In this document: positions 24,710 through 34,292 of the stretch, piece after piece
Position numbering within the stretch: the first letter of the stretch is position 1
Layout of the letters: every line of letters starts with the position of its first letter
DNA from: Muricoccus roseus
Lineage (GTDB): Bacteria > Pseudomonadota > Alphaproteobacteria > Acetobacterales > Acetobacteraceae
Assembly: GCF_900141905.1 (NCBI RefSeq)
Contig: NZ_FQZF01000003.1
Location: 124,001-188,000 of the forward strand
DNA length: 64,000 bases
Direction of reading: 5' to 3'
Made by a program: the position numbers and the translations under genes
The notes under the pieces: model-generated
What the model saw: only the letters and a program-made list of their open reading frames with translations
Database searches by the model: none
Told to the model about the DNA's origin: nothing

Positions 24710-25684
24710 TCAGGCGGCCTGCGGCACGCGCACGCAGCGTGCGGCATGGCCAGGGGTGGGGCTGCGGAAGTCCGGCACCTTGGGGAGGCAGGCTTCCTCC
24801 ACATAGGCGCAGCGCGGTGCGAAGGCGCAGCCCTGGGGCACGCGCTCGAGATTCGGCGGGGCGCCGGGGATGGTGGTCAGCCGTTCGCCGCGGAGGCCGG
24901 AATGGACGGTGGCGCCGAGCAGGCCCTGGGCATAGGGGTGCAAGGGGCGGCGCATCAGGTCCCGCACCGGGCCTTCCTCGATGAACTTGCCCGCATACAT
25001 CACGGCCACCCGGTCCGCGATCTCGCCTGCCACGCCGAGGTCGTGGGTCACGAAGATCACGCCCATCCCCATCTCCTCCTGCAGGCGGCGGAGCAGCAGC
25101 AGGATCTGGATCTGCACCGTGGCATCCAGGGCCGTGGTCGGCTCATCCGCCAGCAGCAGCTTCGGGCGGCAGGAGAGCGCGATGGCGATCATGGCCCGCT
25201 GCCGCAGCCCGCCCGAGAGCTCATGCGGATAGGCGGCCAGGCGACGCTTGGCGGAGGGGATCTGGACCAGCTCCAGCAGCTCCAGCGCGCGCGCATCGGC
25301 GGCGCTCCGGCTCAGCCCCTCATGCCGCATCACCGTCTCGGCGATCTGCCGCCCGATGGTGAAGACCGGGTCCAGCGCCGTCATCGGCTCCTGGAAGATC
25401 ATGGAGACGGTGCTGCCCCGGATATCGGCCATCTTCCGCTCGGAGGCCGTGATGATGTCGTGGCCGCCCACCCGAACCGTGCCCGAGAGCTTCGTCCGCC
25501 GTGGAGGGTTCAACGCCATGAGCGCGCGCAGCGTGACCGACTTGCCCGATCCGCTCTCCCCCAGAATGCAGAGGGATTCACGCTCGGCGAGATCGAAGGA
25601 AACGCCGTTGACGGCGTGCACGGTCGCATCGCGCGATACGAAGCGCACCTGCAGGTCACGGACATGGACAAGGGGTTCGGTCAT
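24710..25684 (-). CDS. Oligopeptide-type ABC transporter ATPase (DppD/OppD family)
   Basis: 324-residue cytoplasmic ATPase. It has Walker A GESGSGKS, a Q loop (MIFQEPMTALDP), the signature LSGGLRQRAMIAIAL, Walker B LLLADEPTTALD and the switch His in FVTHDLGV. The C-terminal oligopeptide-ATPase domain has the cysteine cluster of this subfamily (PQGCAFAPRCAYVEEACL), which can bind an iron-sulfur cluster in relatives. Its ATG at 25684 overlaps the stop of the partner ATPase gene. Confidence 0.94.
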   Translation of the reverse strand: MTEPLVHVRDLQVRFVSRDATVHAVNGVSFDLAERESLCILGESGSGKSVTLRALMALNPPRRTKLSGTVRVGGHDIITASERKMADIRGSTVSMIFQEPMTALDPVFTIGRQIAETVMRHEGLSRSAADARALELLELVQIPSAKRRLAAYPHELSGGLRQRAMIAIALSCRPKLLLADEPTTALDATVQIQILLLLRRLQEEMGMGVIFVTHDLGVAGEIADRVAVMYAGKFIEEGPVRDLMRRPLHPYAQGLLGATVHSGLRGERLTTIPGAPPNLERVPQGCAFAPRCAYVEEACLPKVPDFRSPTPGHAARCVRVPQAA

Positions 25685-26733
25685 GCGGCCACCTTCGGGG
25701 CCTGGCTGTGCCCACTGCCCGGAACCACCATCAGGCAGGCGGCCTGCTGCCCGGCGGGCGCCGGATGAAGCAGCGGCACGGTGGCGGAGCAGACCGGCTC
25801 CGCGAAGGCGCAGCGCGTGTGGAAGCGGCAGCCAGATGGCGGGTTGATGGGGTTGGGCGGGTCCCCGACCAGCGGCGGCTCGGTGCGGCGCCGATCGGGG
25901 TCCATCGAGGGACGACTGGCCAGCAGCGCAGCGGTATAGGGATGGGCGGCGGCGGCATAGATGGCTTCCACCGACCCGACCTCGGCCACGCGGCCGAGAT
26001 ACATGACCAGCACGCGGTCCGACATGTACTGGACCACGTTCAGGTCGTGGCTGATGAAGATGTAGGTCAGGCCGAACTGCGCCTTCAAGTCCTGCAGCAG
26101 GTTCAGCACCTGCGCTTCAACAGACTTGTCCAGGGCCGAGACCGGCTCATCGAGAATGACAAGCCGCGGGCGCAGGGCGAGCGCGCGGGCGATGTTGATG
26201 CGCTGGCGCTGGCCGCCTGAGAGCTCATGCGGATAGCGGCGCGCGAACTGGTCGGGGTTCAGCCCCACCGCGGCCAGCAGGTCCCGCGCCCGGGCACGGG
26301 CATCCTTGCGCGCCAGGCCGTGCACCTCGGGCGCGAAGCCGATGGATTCCTCGATCGTCAGCCTTGGGTTCAGGGAGGCGTAGCTGTCCTGGAACACCAT
26401 CTGTACCTGGCGGCGATACTCCTTCAACGGCAGTTCCCGCCCGCCCACCACCTGGCCGTCGAACACTACCTCCCCCGTCGTCGGCGCCATCAGCGCCATG
26501 ACGAGGCGGGAGGTGGTGGACTTGCCGCAGCCGGATTCCCCGACGATGCCGAGGGTCTCCCCCTTGATGACGTCGAAGTTCAGGTCATCCACGGCCTGGA
26601 CCACCCCTGCGCCGCGGCCGAGGAACCCGGTTTTCAGCGGAAAGTGCTTGGTCAACCCGCGCACGGTGAGCAGCGGCTGCGCGGGCCCACCGATATCGGG
26701 CAGTTGCTTCAGTTCGGTCAGCGCGTCTGTCAT
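25681..26733 (-). CDS. Oligopeptide-type ABC transporter ATPase (DppF/OppF family)
   Basis: 350-residue partner ATPase. It has Walker A GESGCGKST, MVFQDSYASLNPR, signature LSGGQRQRINIARAL, Walker B LVILDEPVSALD and switch FISHDLNV. A C-terminal cysteine cluster lies at PSGCRFHTRCAFAEPVC. It begins 4 bp inside the end of the upstream binding-protein gene (ATGA at 26730-26733) and ends overlapping the DppD-type gene, so the order is SBP, F, D, B, C, peptide, SBP. Confidence 0.94.
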   Translation of the reverse strand: MTDALTELKQLPDIGGPAQPLLTVRGLTKHFPLKTGFLGRGAGVVQAVDDLNFDVIKGETLGIVGESGCGKSTTSRLVMALMAPTTGEVVFDGQVVGGRELPLKEYRRQVQMVFQDSYASLNPRLTIEESIGFAPEVHGLARKDARARARDLLAAVGLNPDQFARRYPHELSGGQRQRINIARALALRPRLVILDEPVSALDKSVEAQVLNLLQDLKAQFGLTYIFISHDLNVVQYMSDRVLVMYLGRVAEVGSVEAIYAAAAHPYTAALLASRPSMDPDRRRTEPPLVGDPPNPINPPSGCRFHTRCAFAEPVCSATVPLLHPAPAGQQAACLMVVPGSGHSQAPKVAA

Positions 26734-28352
26734 GACACCGTTACCGTGCCGAGGTCCTGGAACCAGTTCCGCGCCTGGACGAAGCCCCGTACCCTCGGGG
26801 CCATGGCCCGCGCGTTCAGGTCATGCGCGACGAAGAGGAACATCGCCTCATCGACGATGCGCTGATGTCCGCGCGCCATCAGGGCGTCCTGCGCGGCCGG
26901 ATCGAAGGTTTCACGCAGGCCCTTGCACACCGCATCCAGCTCCGCATCCGCCGTATGGCCCCAATTGGTGCCGCGCGGCGCGGCAAGGGCGGAATCGACA
27001 TGGCGGATCAGAGCCGTGAAGGGGTCCTGGCTGAAATAGGAGTAGTTCAGGGCATGCGCCCCGCGGGAAAGCGGGTCCCGGGAGCCGGCGCGCCAGGCGT
27101 TTACCAGCGCATTCCACTCCATCACCTCATACTCCACCTGGATGCCGACCTCCCGGAGGTTCTCCTGGATCGCCTCGTTCATCGGCAGGGGCTGCATCAT
27201 GCCGGAGCCCTGGCCCGGGATCAGCACTTTCGTCTTCACGGGGTTGCGCGGGCCGAAGCCGGCCTCAGCCAGCAGCCTGCGGGCTTCCGCGGGGTCGTGG
27301 CGGATCTTGAAGCCGGGCTGCCCGAACCATGGCGATGTCGGGGTGAGCAGGCCGACCCCGGGCAGCATCTGGCCATCCATCATGCCGGCGATGCCATCCC
27401 GGTCCACGGCCAGGTTCGCGGCCTTGCGAACACGGATGTCGCGCCAAACCGAGCCCGGCGAGGCGAAGTCGAGATGCCAGACCCAGTTATGCGGATACTC
27501 GTTGGTCACGATGTTGAAGCGCGCGGCGCGCAGGCTGGCCGTCACATCGGGCGCGGGCGCCTCGATCCAGTCCACCTGCCCGGCGCGCAGGGCCGCCGCG
27601 CGGGTATTCGCCTCCGGCAGCGGAATGAGCACCAGCCGGTCTAGCTTCGGGCGGCGCGCCGGGTTCCAGTAGTCGGGGTTGGCGACCATCACCCCCCTCT
27701 CCCGCTGGCTGAACTCGGTCATCCGGAAGGGTCCCGTGCCGGAGGGGGCGTTCAGGAAGGCGTCCCAGGATCGCCCGACCTTCTCCCATTGCGCCGGGGA
27801 GGACATGACGATCCATGCCACGCCATAGGGCAGCAGCGCGTCCATCTCGTTCGTGCGGATCTCGAGGGTGCGGGCATCCAGCGCCGTGGCCCGGACCACG
27901 CTCGGGATGCGGGAGCGGCCCTGGGCCGCCTGGCGCGGGTCGAAATGCGGTGCGCCTGGATCGAGCAGCTTCTCGAAGTTCCACTGGGCCGCATGGGCAT
28001 CGAAGACGCTGCCGTCATGGAACCTTACGCCCTCCCGCATGGTGAACAGCCACCGCTTGCCGTCAGCGGGGTCCACCTTCCACTCGGTGGCGAGGTTCGG
28101 CACGAGGCGGGAGGGAGCGTCGGCCCGGGAGAGGTCCCAGAAGACCAGGCTGTCGAACACCGTGTAGCCGACGAAGCGCTGCCCCTCGCCACCCTGATCG
28201 GTCTGGCCGTTGGGCATCGGCACGCCGGCCGCCGTCATGCCGATGCGCAGGGTGCCACCATTCCCCGCAGGGGCCTGGGCCAGCGCCATGTCCCAGGGGA
28301 GCGCCGCGGCGGCAACAGTCGCGCCGAGGAGGGAACGTCGGCTGGTCTTCAT
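26730..28352 (-). CDS. ABC transporter family-5 substrate-binding protein (first gene of operon)
   Basis: 540-residue periplasmic SBP_bac_5 protein. The signal KTSRRSLLGATVAAAALP has a twin-arginine look and is cleaved near MALAQA. The mature protein opens GTLRIGMTAAGVPMPNGQTD, with FTMREGVRFHDGSVFDAHAAQWN and GTGPFRM further on. ATG 28352 is preceded by CCAGGA; a longer open frame upstream reaches into the divergent promoter region and is not credible. It is divergent from a third paralogue at 28541. Duplicate binding proteins usually widen ligand range; the ligands are not predictable here. Confidence 0.9.
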   Translation of the reverse strand: MKTSRRSLLGATVAAAALPWDMALAQAPAGNGGTLRIGMTAAGVPMPNGQTDQGGEGQRFVGYTVFDSLVFWDLSRADAPSRLVPNLATEWKVDPADGKRWLFTMREGVRFHDGSVFDAHAAQWNFEKLLDPGAPHFDPRQAAQGRSRIPSVVRATALDARTLEIRTNEMDALLPYGVAWIVMSSPAQWEKVGRSWDAFLNAPSGTGPFRMTEFSQRERGVMVANPDYWNPARRPKLDRLVLIPLPEANTRAAALRAGQVDWIEAPAPDVTASLRAARFNIVTNEYPHNWVWHLDFASPGSVWRDIRVRKAANLAVDRDGIAGMMDGQMLPGVGLLTPTSPWFGQPGFKIRHDPAEARRLLAEAGFGPRNPVKTKVLIPGQGSGMMQPLPMNEAIQENLREVGIQVEYEVMEWNALVNAWRAGSRDPLSRGAHALNYSYFSQDPFTALIRHVDSALAAPRGTNWGHTADAELDAVCKGLRETFDPAAQDALMARGHQRIVDEAMFLFVAHDLNARAMAPRVRGFVQARNWFQDLGTVTVS

Positions 28353-28473
28353 TCCTGGTCTTTCCGCCTGCACGCCGGCCTGGGCCGCCCAGAGCCGTTT
28401 CGCGCACCGGACGGCACAGCAAGCCCCGTGCCATCCCCCCACCGCCCTCGCGGGTCGCATTTTCGTTGATTGC

Positions 28474-28488
28474 TGGCATTGAACTTGC
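28474..28488 (+). promoter_or_regulatory. Sigma-54-type -24/-12 promoter upstream of binding-protein gene
   Basis: TGGCATTGAACTTGC matches the sigma-54 consensus TGGCAC-N5-TTGC, with GG and GC separated by exactly 10 bp. The expected transcription start is about 28500, leaving a leader of about 40 nt before the ATG at 28541. Sigma-54 control would suit a nitrogen-scavenging peptide importer. Motif match is seen; activity is inferred, and no enhancer site was identified. Confidence 0.55.
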
Positions 28489-28540
28489 CTCATCATGACC
28501 GGATCGTCATCCGCGATCGTCCGCTACGGAGAGGATACGC

Positions 28541-30202
28541 ATGAGGAAGACCACGCGACGGGCATGGCTGATAGCCGGTGCACTGTTCGCCGGCCTGACC
28601 GCCTTCGGGACAGGCCCCGCGAACGCGCAGGAGAAGGTGCTGCGGATCGGCATGACCGCCGCCGACATCCCCCGCACCCTCGGTCAGCCAGACCAGGGCT
28701 TCGAGGGCAACCGCTTCACCGGCATCCCGATGTTCGATGCGCTGGTCAACTGGGATCTTGCCAGCGCCGACAAGCCCTCAGTCATCATCCCCGGCCTGGC
28801 TACCGAATGGCGGGTGGACGAGACCGACAGGACCAAGTGGCGCTTCACCTTGCGCCAGGGCGTCAAGTTCCACGACGGCAGCCCGTTCAACGCCGCGGCA
28901 GTGGTCTGGAACGTCCAGAAGGTGCTGGACCAGGGCGCGCCGCATTACGACGCATCCCAGGTTGGCGTGACCGTCAGCCGCATGCCCACGCTGCGCTCCG
29001 CGCGCGCCATCTCCGAGTATGAGGTGGAGCTGACCACGAGCGAGCCGGACAGCTTCCTGCCGATCAACCTGACCAACCTCTTTATCGTCTCACCCGCCCA
29101 CTGGCAGGCGAAGCTGGCGGCGGTGCCGGCCAGCGTGACGGACCCGCGGCAACGCGCGAATCAGGCCTGGGCCGCCTTCGCCGCCGAGCCTTCCGGGACC
29201 GGCCCCTTCCGCGGCGTGCGCTTCGTACCGCGCGAGCGCTTCGAGATGGTCGCCAACCGCGAATACTGGGACCCGGCACGCCGCCCGAAGATCGACCGCG
29301 TGGTGCTTCTTCCGATCCCCGAGGCGAACACCCGCACGGCGGCCCTGCTCGGCAATCAGGTGGACTGGATCGAGGCGCCCGCGCCGGACGCTGTGCAGCA
29401 GATCACCTCGCGCGGCTTCAAGCTTTACCAGAATGAGCAGCCGCATGTCTGGCCCTGGCAGTTCTCCTTCGCGGAGGGGTCGCCCTGGCTGGACCGCCGC
29501 GTTCGCCACGCCGCCAATCTCTGCGTGAACCGAGCCGAGCTGAAGACCCTTCTCTCGGGCCTGATGGTCGAGGCGCATGGCACGGTGGAGCAGGGCCATC
29601 CCTGGTGGGGCAACCCATCCTTCAACATCCGCTACGACCTGGCCGAGGCACAGCGGCTGATGCGCGAGGCCGGGCACTCCGCGCAGCGGCCTCTGCGCGT
29701 GAAGGTGCTCACCTCCGCCTCCGGCTCCGGCCAGATGCAGCCGCTGACGATGAACGAGTTCTTGCAGGAGGCCCTGCGCGCGTGCCACTTCGACGTGCAG
29801 CTCGAGGTGGGGGAGTGGAACGCGGTGTTCACCAACTGGCGCGAAGGCGCCAAGCACGCGAATGCCCGCGGCGCGAACGCCACCAACGTCACCTTCGCCA
29901 CCATGGACCCGTTCTTCGCGATGGTGCGTTTCGTCGCCACGGCCGCGCAGCCGCCGGTCTCGAACAACTGGGGCTTCTTCTCGAATGCCGAGTTCGACCA
30001 GCTGATCGCGACCGCCCGCACCACCTTCGACTCGGCGGGGCGCGATGCGGCCCTCGCGCGGCTGCATGCCCGCATCGTGGAGGAGGCGCCCTTCCTCTGG
30101 GTGGCGCATGACGTGGGCCCGCGCGCCATCTCCCCGCGCGTCGCCGGCGTGGTGCAGCCGCGGAGCTGGTTCATCGACATCGCAACCATGTCCATGAACT
30201 GA
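28541..30202 (+). CDS. ABC transporter family-5 substrate-binding protein (divergent paralogue)
   Basis: 553-residue periplasmic SBP_bac_5 protein. The signal begins MRKTTRRAWLIAGALFAGL and is cleaved near ANAQE. The mature part opens KVLRIGMTAADIPRTLGQPD and has FTLRQGVKFHDGSPFNAAAVVWN and GTGPFRG. Its closest relatives in the window are the two binding proteins of the minus-strand operon, suggesting local duplication. It is monocistronic: a sigma-54-type promoter precedes it and a perfect palindrome follows. ATG 28541 has GGAGAGG about 9 nt upstream. It probably shares the permease and ATPases encoded at 22836-26733. Confidence 0.9.
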   Translation: MRKTTRRAWLIAGALFAGLTAFGTGPANAQEKVLRIGMTAADIPRTLGQPDQGFEGNRFTGIPMFDALVNWDLASADKPSVIIPGLATEWRVDETDRTKWRFTLRQGVKFHDGSPFNAAAVVWNVQKVLDQGAPHYDASQVGVTVSRMPTLRSARAISEYEVELTTSEPDSFLPINLTNLFIVSPAHWQAKLAAVPASVTDPRQRANQAWAAFAAEPSGTGPFRGVRFVPRERFEMVANREYWDPARRPKIDRVVLLPIPEANTRTAALLGNQVDWIEAPAPDAVQQITSRGFKLYQNEQPHVWPWQFSFAEGSPWLDRRVRHAANLCVNRAELKTLLSGLMVEAHGTVEQGHPWWGNPSFNIRYDLAEAQRLMREAGHSAQRPLRVKVLTSASGSGQMQPLTMNEFLQEALRACHFDVQLEVGEWNAVFTNWREGAKHANARGANATNVTFATMDPFFAMVRFVATAAQPPVSNNWGFFSNAEFDQLIATARTTFDSAGRDAALARLHARIVEEAPFLWVAHDVGPRAISPRVAGVVQPRSWFIDIATMSMN

Positions 30203-30213
30203 ACGGAGCGGGA

Positions 30214-30235
30214 CCGGGGGCGACGTCGCCCCCGG
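30214..30235 (+). terminator. 22-bp perfect palindrome after binding-protein gene
   Basis: A perfect palindrome (two 11-bp arms, centre at 30224/30225) starts 11 bp after the stop codon at 30202. It would form a GC-rich hairpin; no T run follows, as is common in high-GC genomes. It is the likely transcription end for the binding-protein gene. Confidence 0.6.
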
Positions 30236-30382
30236 CCCTGCCCGGGCCGCGCGGACGCCGTCCCACCCTCTGGGGCAAGGGCGGCGGATTGCGACCGCGC
30301 CCAATTTCTTGATCCAGGCCCATTCCCCGCCGCCCGGAAGCTGCCATATTCAAGGCAGGCGGCGCGGGAGGGGTAAGCAACC

Positions 30383-31651
30383 ATGTCAAAGAGTCCGGTT
30401 CCGTCCGGGCCGCTGGCGCGAACCGCCATGGCCTATGTGCTGGCAGGTGGCCGCGGCTCCCGCCTCATGGAACTAACCGATCGCCGCGCGAAGCCGGCGG
30501 TGTTCTTTGGGGCCAAGGCCCGCATCATCGACTTCGCCCTCTCCAACGCCATCAATTCCGGCATCCGGCGGATTGGTGTGGCGACGCAGTACAAGGCGCA
30601 CAGCCTCATCCGCCATCTCCAGCGCGGCTGGAACTTCCTGCGCCCCGAGCGCAACGAGAGCTTCGACATCCTGCCCGCCAGCCAGCGCGTCTCGGAGACG
30701 GAGTGGTATGCCGGCACGGCCGACGCCGTGTACCAGAACCTCGACATCATCGAGAGCTACGGCCCGCGCTACATGGTGATCCTGGCCGGAGACCATGTGT
30801 ACAAGATGGATTACGAGGTGATGCTCAAGCGTCACTGCGAATCCGGCGCCGATGTCACCGTCGCCTGCATCGAGGTGCCGCGGCGCGAGGCCAGCGCCTT
30901 CGGCGTGATGCATGTGGACGAGTCCGACCGGATCGTCTCCTTCCTTGAAAAGCCGGCGGACCCACCCTCCGTCCCCGGGCGCCCGGACATCGCCCTGGCC
31001 TCCATGGGCATCTATGTGTTCGAGACCCGGCTGCTCACGGAGGAATTGCGGCGCGACGCGGCCAATCCCGCCTCCGACCGCGACTTCGGCAAGGACATCA
31101 TCCCCGCCATCGTGGCCCGTGGGGGTGCGGTGGCGCACCGCTTCGAGGAGTCCTGCGTCCGCTCCGGTGACCAGGCGGAGGCCTATTGGCGTGATGTCGG
31201 CACGGTGGATGCCTATTGGCAGGCCAATATCGACCTGACGGACGTCGTGCCCGCCCTCGACCTCTATGACCGGGACTGGCCGATCTGGACCTATGGCGAG
31301 GTCACGCCGCCCGCCAAATTCGTGATGGATGACGAGGACCGCCGCGGCATGGCGGTGGATTCGCTCGTCTCGGGCGGCTGCATCGTCTCCGGCACGGCCG
31401 TGCGGCGCTCGCTTCTCTTCTCCAATGTCCGTGTCCGCTCCTATGGCGAGGTTGAGGGCGCGGTGCTGCTGCCGGGCGTCGTCGTCGGGCGCTATGCCCG
31501 GCTCCGCAAGGTGGTGGTGGATAGCGGCGTGATCCTCCCCGACGGGTTGGTGGTGGGCGAGGACCCGGAGGCGGATGCCCGCCGTTTCCGCCGCTCACCC
31601 GGGGGCGTCTGCCTGATCACCCAGCCGATGATCGACGCACTGGGCCAGTAG
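30383..31651 (+). CDS. glgC: Glucose-1-phosphate adenylyltransferase GlgC
   Basis: Makes ADP-glucose from glucose-1-phosphate and ATP, the committed step of bacterial glycogen synthesis; cytoplasmic tetramer. The 422-residue length is typical. The nucleotidyltransferase signature [24 protein letters not shown] lies at the N-terminus. Next come GTADAVYQN, the catalytic/metal region [12 protein letters not shown], the glucose-1-P region FGVMHVDES and FLEKP, and a C-terminal left-handed beta-helix ([31 protein letters not shown]). The ATG at 30383 has GGAGGGG upstream. It is first in a plus-strand cluster followed by a receiver-domain protein, glgA and glgP. Confidence 0.96.
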   Translation: MSKSPVPSGPLARTAMAYVLAGGRGSRLMELTDRRAKPAVFFGAKARIIDFALSNAINSGIRRIGVATQYKAHSLIRHLQRGWNFLRPERNESFDILPASQRVSETEWYAGTADAVYQNLDIIESYGPRYMVILAGDHVYKMDYEVMLKRHCESGADVTVACIEVPRREASAFGVMHVDESDRIVSFLEKPADPPSVPGRPDIALASMGIYVFETRLLTEELRRDAANPASDRDFGKDIIPAIVARGGAVAHRFEESCVRSGDQAEAYWRDVGTVDAYWQANIDLTDVVPALDLYDRDWPIWTYGEVTPPAKFVMDDEDRRGMAVDSLVSGGCIVSGTAVRRSLLFSNVRVRSYGEVEGAVLLPGVVVGRYARLRKVVVDSGVILPDGLVVGEDPEADARRFRRSPGGVCLITQPMIDALGQ

Positions 31652-31944
31652 CTCCCACCCGACTTCGACACCCCCGGCCGGAGCGCGGGAGCGGCCTCCC
31701 CAGGCCTCTCCAGGGCCGCCTCGCGAGAGCGCTCATGTGTTTTGAATGGGGGAACGAGGGCTCCGCGGCGGAAGGCCGCCGTGATCACGTTCGCGAGCGA
31801 CAGGAGGCGGGGCGAGCTTAGTACCTGAACATCCTTGCATTCCCGCATTGACGTCTCTCAGCGGCCCTGCATCTTTTTCCCAGGCCATACGCTGCCCTGT
31901 TTGAGCTGAAAGGCTGCACCAGACCTCGCCTTTGGAGACGTCGC
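31652..31944. other. Intergenic stretch after glgC, nothing firm found
   Basis: Together with the small open frame that follows, this leaves about 414 bp without a confident gene between glgC and the receiver-domain gene. The left part is GC-rich without a clear terminator hairpin. A slightly AT-richer part (about 31850-31925) could hold a promoter for the small frame and receiver gene, but no convincing -35/-10 pair was found. Confidence 0.4.
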
Positions 31945-32073
31945 ATGAACCCGGGCATCACGGATGCCACCAGCAGGAGCTATGCCGGTTCGGCTTCGGC
32001 CGCTTCGAACGGGGTGCTTTCCCCTCTCGCCTGCCATCTGGCGCCCAGGACGGGGAGGACAGCCTATGCATGA
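31945..32073 (+). CDS. Possible 42-codon upstream peptide overlapping the receiver-domain gene
   Basis: Open frame MNPGITDATSRSYAGS... of 42 codons, with GGAG 7 nt before its ATG. Its stop TGA (32071-32073) lies just inside the receiver-domain gene, whose ATG is at 32066, so the two overlap by 8 bp. The peptide is Ser/Ala/Gly-rich with no membrane segment and no known family. It may be a leader peptide coupling translation, or chance; the downstream gene has its own good ribosome-binding site. Confidence 0.3.
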   Translation: MNPGITDATSRSYAGSASAASNGVLSPLACHLAPRTGRTAYA

Positions 32074-32485
32074 CGTGCTTCTCCTGGAAGAGAACGATCT
32101 TCTGCGAGAGGTCCTTCACCACGGGCTGGAGGATCTCGGCTTCCGCGTTCTGGCAACGGCTTCCGCCAGCGAAGCCCTCCGCTGCCTGCGCGCGCCTCGT
32201 CCTCCCCGGCTGCTCCTGATGGACCTCGAACTCGGGATTGCCGATGAGGTCCGCGCCACTTGGCCTGATCTCCCCATCGTCAGCTATTCCGAGCGCCGCG
32301 TTCCCGCGGACGCCGCGCTCTGGTCGCGGAAGGAGCGCAGGCTCGCCAAGCCGTTCCGGATGGGGGAGCTGACCGACGCCATCGAGACCCTGGGGGTTCA
32401 CCCCAGCCACGATGCTCCGCCAACCCCCTGGTTCCCTCCTCCATCGCAACACGGACACGCCACGATGCAGGCGAGCTCCGGCTGA
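32066..32485 (+). CDS. Stand-alone response-regulator receiver (REC) protein in the glycogen cluster
   Basis: 139-residue single-domain receiver. It shows the acidic pocket EEND (residues 8-11), phospho-acceptor Asp53 in LLLMDLE, Ser73 in PIVSYS, and conserved Lys95 in LAKPF. The loop after Asp53, normally M-P-G-M-D-G, is shortened to LELGIADE, so the domain is somewhat compact. It has no DNA-binding or output domain; the last 30 residues are a Pro/His-rich tail. ATG 32066 has GGGGAGG upstream. It sits between glgC and glgA in the same direction, which suggests a link to glycogen control, but no kinase gene is adjacent. It might also be a CheY-like shuttle protein. Confidence 0.8.
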   Translation: MHDVLLLEENDLLREVLHHGLEDLGFRVLATASASEALRCLRAPRPPRLLLMDLELGIADEVRATWPDLPIVSYSERRVPADAALWSRKERRLAKPFRMGELTDAIETLGVHPSHDAPPTPWFPPPSQHGHATMQASSG

Positions 32486-32807
32486 TCTCTTGCCCGGAGG
32501 GCACCGTGGCCTCGCCGTAAGGGGAGCGTCCCCAGGGGATGCGAGCTCGCTGGGCCCGCCTCCGGACCCACCACGGCGCCAATCTCCTTTGAGCGGTCTT
32601 GATGGTCGAATCGAGACCATCCCTGCCCCAGTCTGGCCACGGCCGTATCCTGTCCGGCCCGTCCCCGGTCCACCGCTTGACCAGGGGAGGGCCGGTTGTC
32701 ATCTCTCTCCGGTCCTTCGGCGCCGCTCCGCGACGCCCTGGCCAGCGATGGCGGGCGAGCCGGGCAGGGTCCTACTGCATGCCGCGTCCCCCGGGGGGTT
32801 CCATCTC
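32486..32807. other. Intergenic region upstream of glgA with a short inverted repeat
   Basis: 322 bp with no credible gene. A 7-bp inverted repeat with a 7-bp spacer (GATGGTC at 32601-32607, GACCATC at 32615-32621) could be a regulator site. No strong promoter pair or terminator hairpin is seen. glgA's ribosome-binding site is a GGGGGG run about 10 nt before its ATG. Confidence 0.35.
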
Positions 32808-34289
32808 ATGTCTGCTCAACCGACCGGCCAGGCTCCGAGGCTCCCGCTGCGTGTGCTTTCCGTTGCCTCGGAGTGCTTCCCCCTGGTGAAGACCGGCGGC
32901 CTCGCTGATGTGGTCGGGGCGCTGCCGGCAGCACTGGCCTCCGAAGCGGTCGCCATGCGCACCCTCCTGCCCGGCTATCCCGGCGTGATCGCCAAGCTCG
33001 GTCCCGCCGATCCGGCGCATCAGTTCGAAGACCTGTTCGGCGGGCCGGCACGGCTCCTGGCCGGCCGTGTCTCGGGGCTGGACCTGCTGGTGCTGGACGC
33101 GCCGCATCTCTATGCCCGGCCAGGGGGGCCGTATAACGACCCGCAGGGTCATGACTGGTCCGACAACCCTCAACGCTTCGCCGCCCTGAGTTGGGCCGCC
33201 GCCGAGATCGGCCGGGGCATCCTGCCGGGATGGCGGCCGCATGTGGTGCATGCGCATGACTGGCAGGCCGGCTTGGCGCCCGCCTATCTGCACTATGCCG
33301 GGGGGCCGAGGCCCGGCACGGTCTTCACGGTCCATAACCTTGCCTTCCAGGGGTGGACACCGGCCGGGCTGCTGAACACCCTTCGCCTCCCGCCGCAGGC
33401 CCTCCATATCGACGGGGTCGAGTTCTATGGCGGCATCGGCACGCTGAAGGCGGGGCTGCGGCTCTCCGATCGGATCACGACGGTTTCGCCGACCTATGCG
33501 CGCGAAATCACCACCCCCGAAGAGGGCATGGGGCTGGATGGGCTGCTGCGCGCGCGGTCCGGCGTGCTGCATGGCATCCTGAACGGCATCGACGAGGCAG
33601 CGTGGGATCCGGCGGCGGATCCCCACCTGGCCGCCGCGTTCGATGCGGAGCGGCCGGAAGGGCGTGAGGCCGACCGCGCGGCGCTGCGGGCCCGCATGGG
33701 CCTGGCGGACACACCGGATGCTCTCGTCCTCGGCGTGGTCAGCCGGCTCACGGGCCAGAAGGGGATGGACCTGCTCCTCGCCTGCCTGCCGGCCCTGCTG
33801 GGGCATGGGATGCGGCTCGCGGTGCTGGGGGCGGGCGAGCCGGGGCTGGAGGCCGCGTTCCAGCAGGCCGCCGCGGCGCATCCAGGCCAGGTGGCCGTCC
33901 GCATCGGCTATGATGAAGCCCTCGCTCACATGATCCAGGGCGGTTGCGACGCCCTCCTGGTGCCATCCCGCTTCGAACCCTGCGGCCTGACCCAGCTCTG
34001 CGCCCTGCGCTACGGCGCCCTGCCCGTGGTCGCCCGCGTCGGTGGCCTGGCGGATACGGTGATCGATGCTAATGAAGCGGCGCTGGCGACCGGCGTGGCC
34101 ACGGGGCTGCAATTCGCCCCGACAACGGTCCCGGCGCTGGAAGGCGCCCTGGCCCGGCTTGCGGCCCTCTGGCGGGACCGCGCGGCCTGGAACCGGGTCC
34201 AGGCCAATGCGATGCGGGCCCCCGTGGGCTGGGCCCGCTCCGCCTCACGCTATGCGGCGCTCTACCGGGAAATCGCCGGCCCTGGATGA
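32808..34289 (+). CDS. glgA: Glycogen synthase GlgA
   Basis: GT5 glycosyltransferase of 493 residues that adds ADP-glucose units to the growing alpha-1,4-glucan. It has the ADP-glucose binding signature [13 protein letters not shown] (Lys28), [13 protein letters not shown], and [10 protein letters not shown]. In the C-terminal GT-B half it has [14 protein letters not shown] and [23 protein letters not shown] with the catalytic Glu region. The start chosen is ATG 32808 ([22 protein letters not shown]); longer open frame upstream is not conserved-looking. A hairpin follows the stop, and glgP begins 95 bp later. Confidence 0.95.
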   Translation: MSAQPTGQAPRLPLRVLSVASECFPLVKTGGLADVVGALPAALASEAVAMRTLLPGYPGVIAKLGPADPAHQFEDLFGGPARLLAGRVSGLDLLVLDAPHLYARPGGPYNDPQGHDWSDNPQRFAALSWAAAEIGRGILPGWRPHVVHAHDWQAGLAPAYLHYAGGPRPGTVFTVHNLAFQGWTPAGLLNTLRLPPQALHIDGVEFYGGIGTLKAGLRLSDRITTVSPTYAREITTPEEGMGLDGLLRARSGVLHGILNGIDEAAWDPAADPHLAAAFDAERPEGREADRAALRARMGLADTPDALVLGVVSRLTGQKGMDLLLACLPALLGHGMRLAVLGAGEPGLEAAFQQAAAAHPGQVAVRIGYDEALAHMIQGGCDALLVPSRFEPCGLTQLCALRYGALPVVARVGGLADTVIDANEAALATGVATGLQFAPTTVPALEGALARLAALWRDRAAWNRVQANAMRAPVGWARSASRYAALYREIAGPG

Positions 34290-34292
34290 CAT

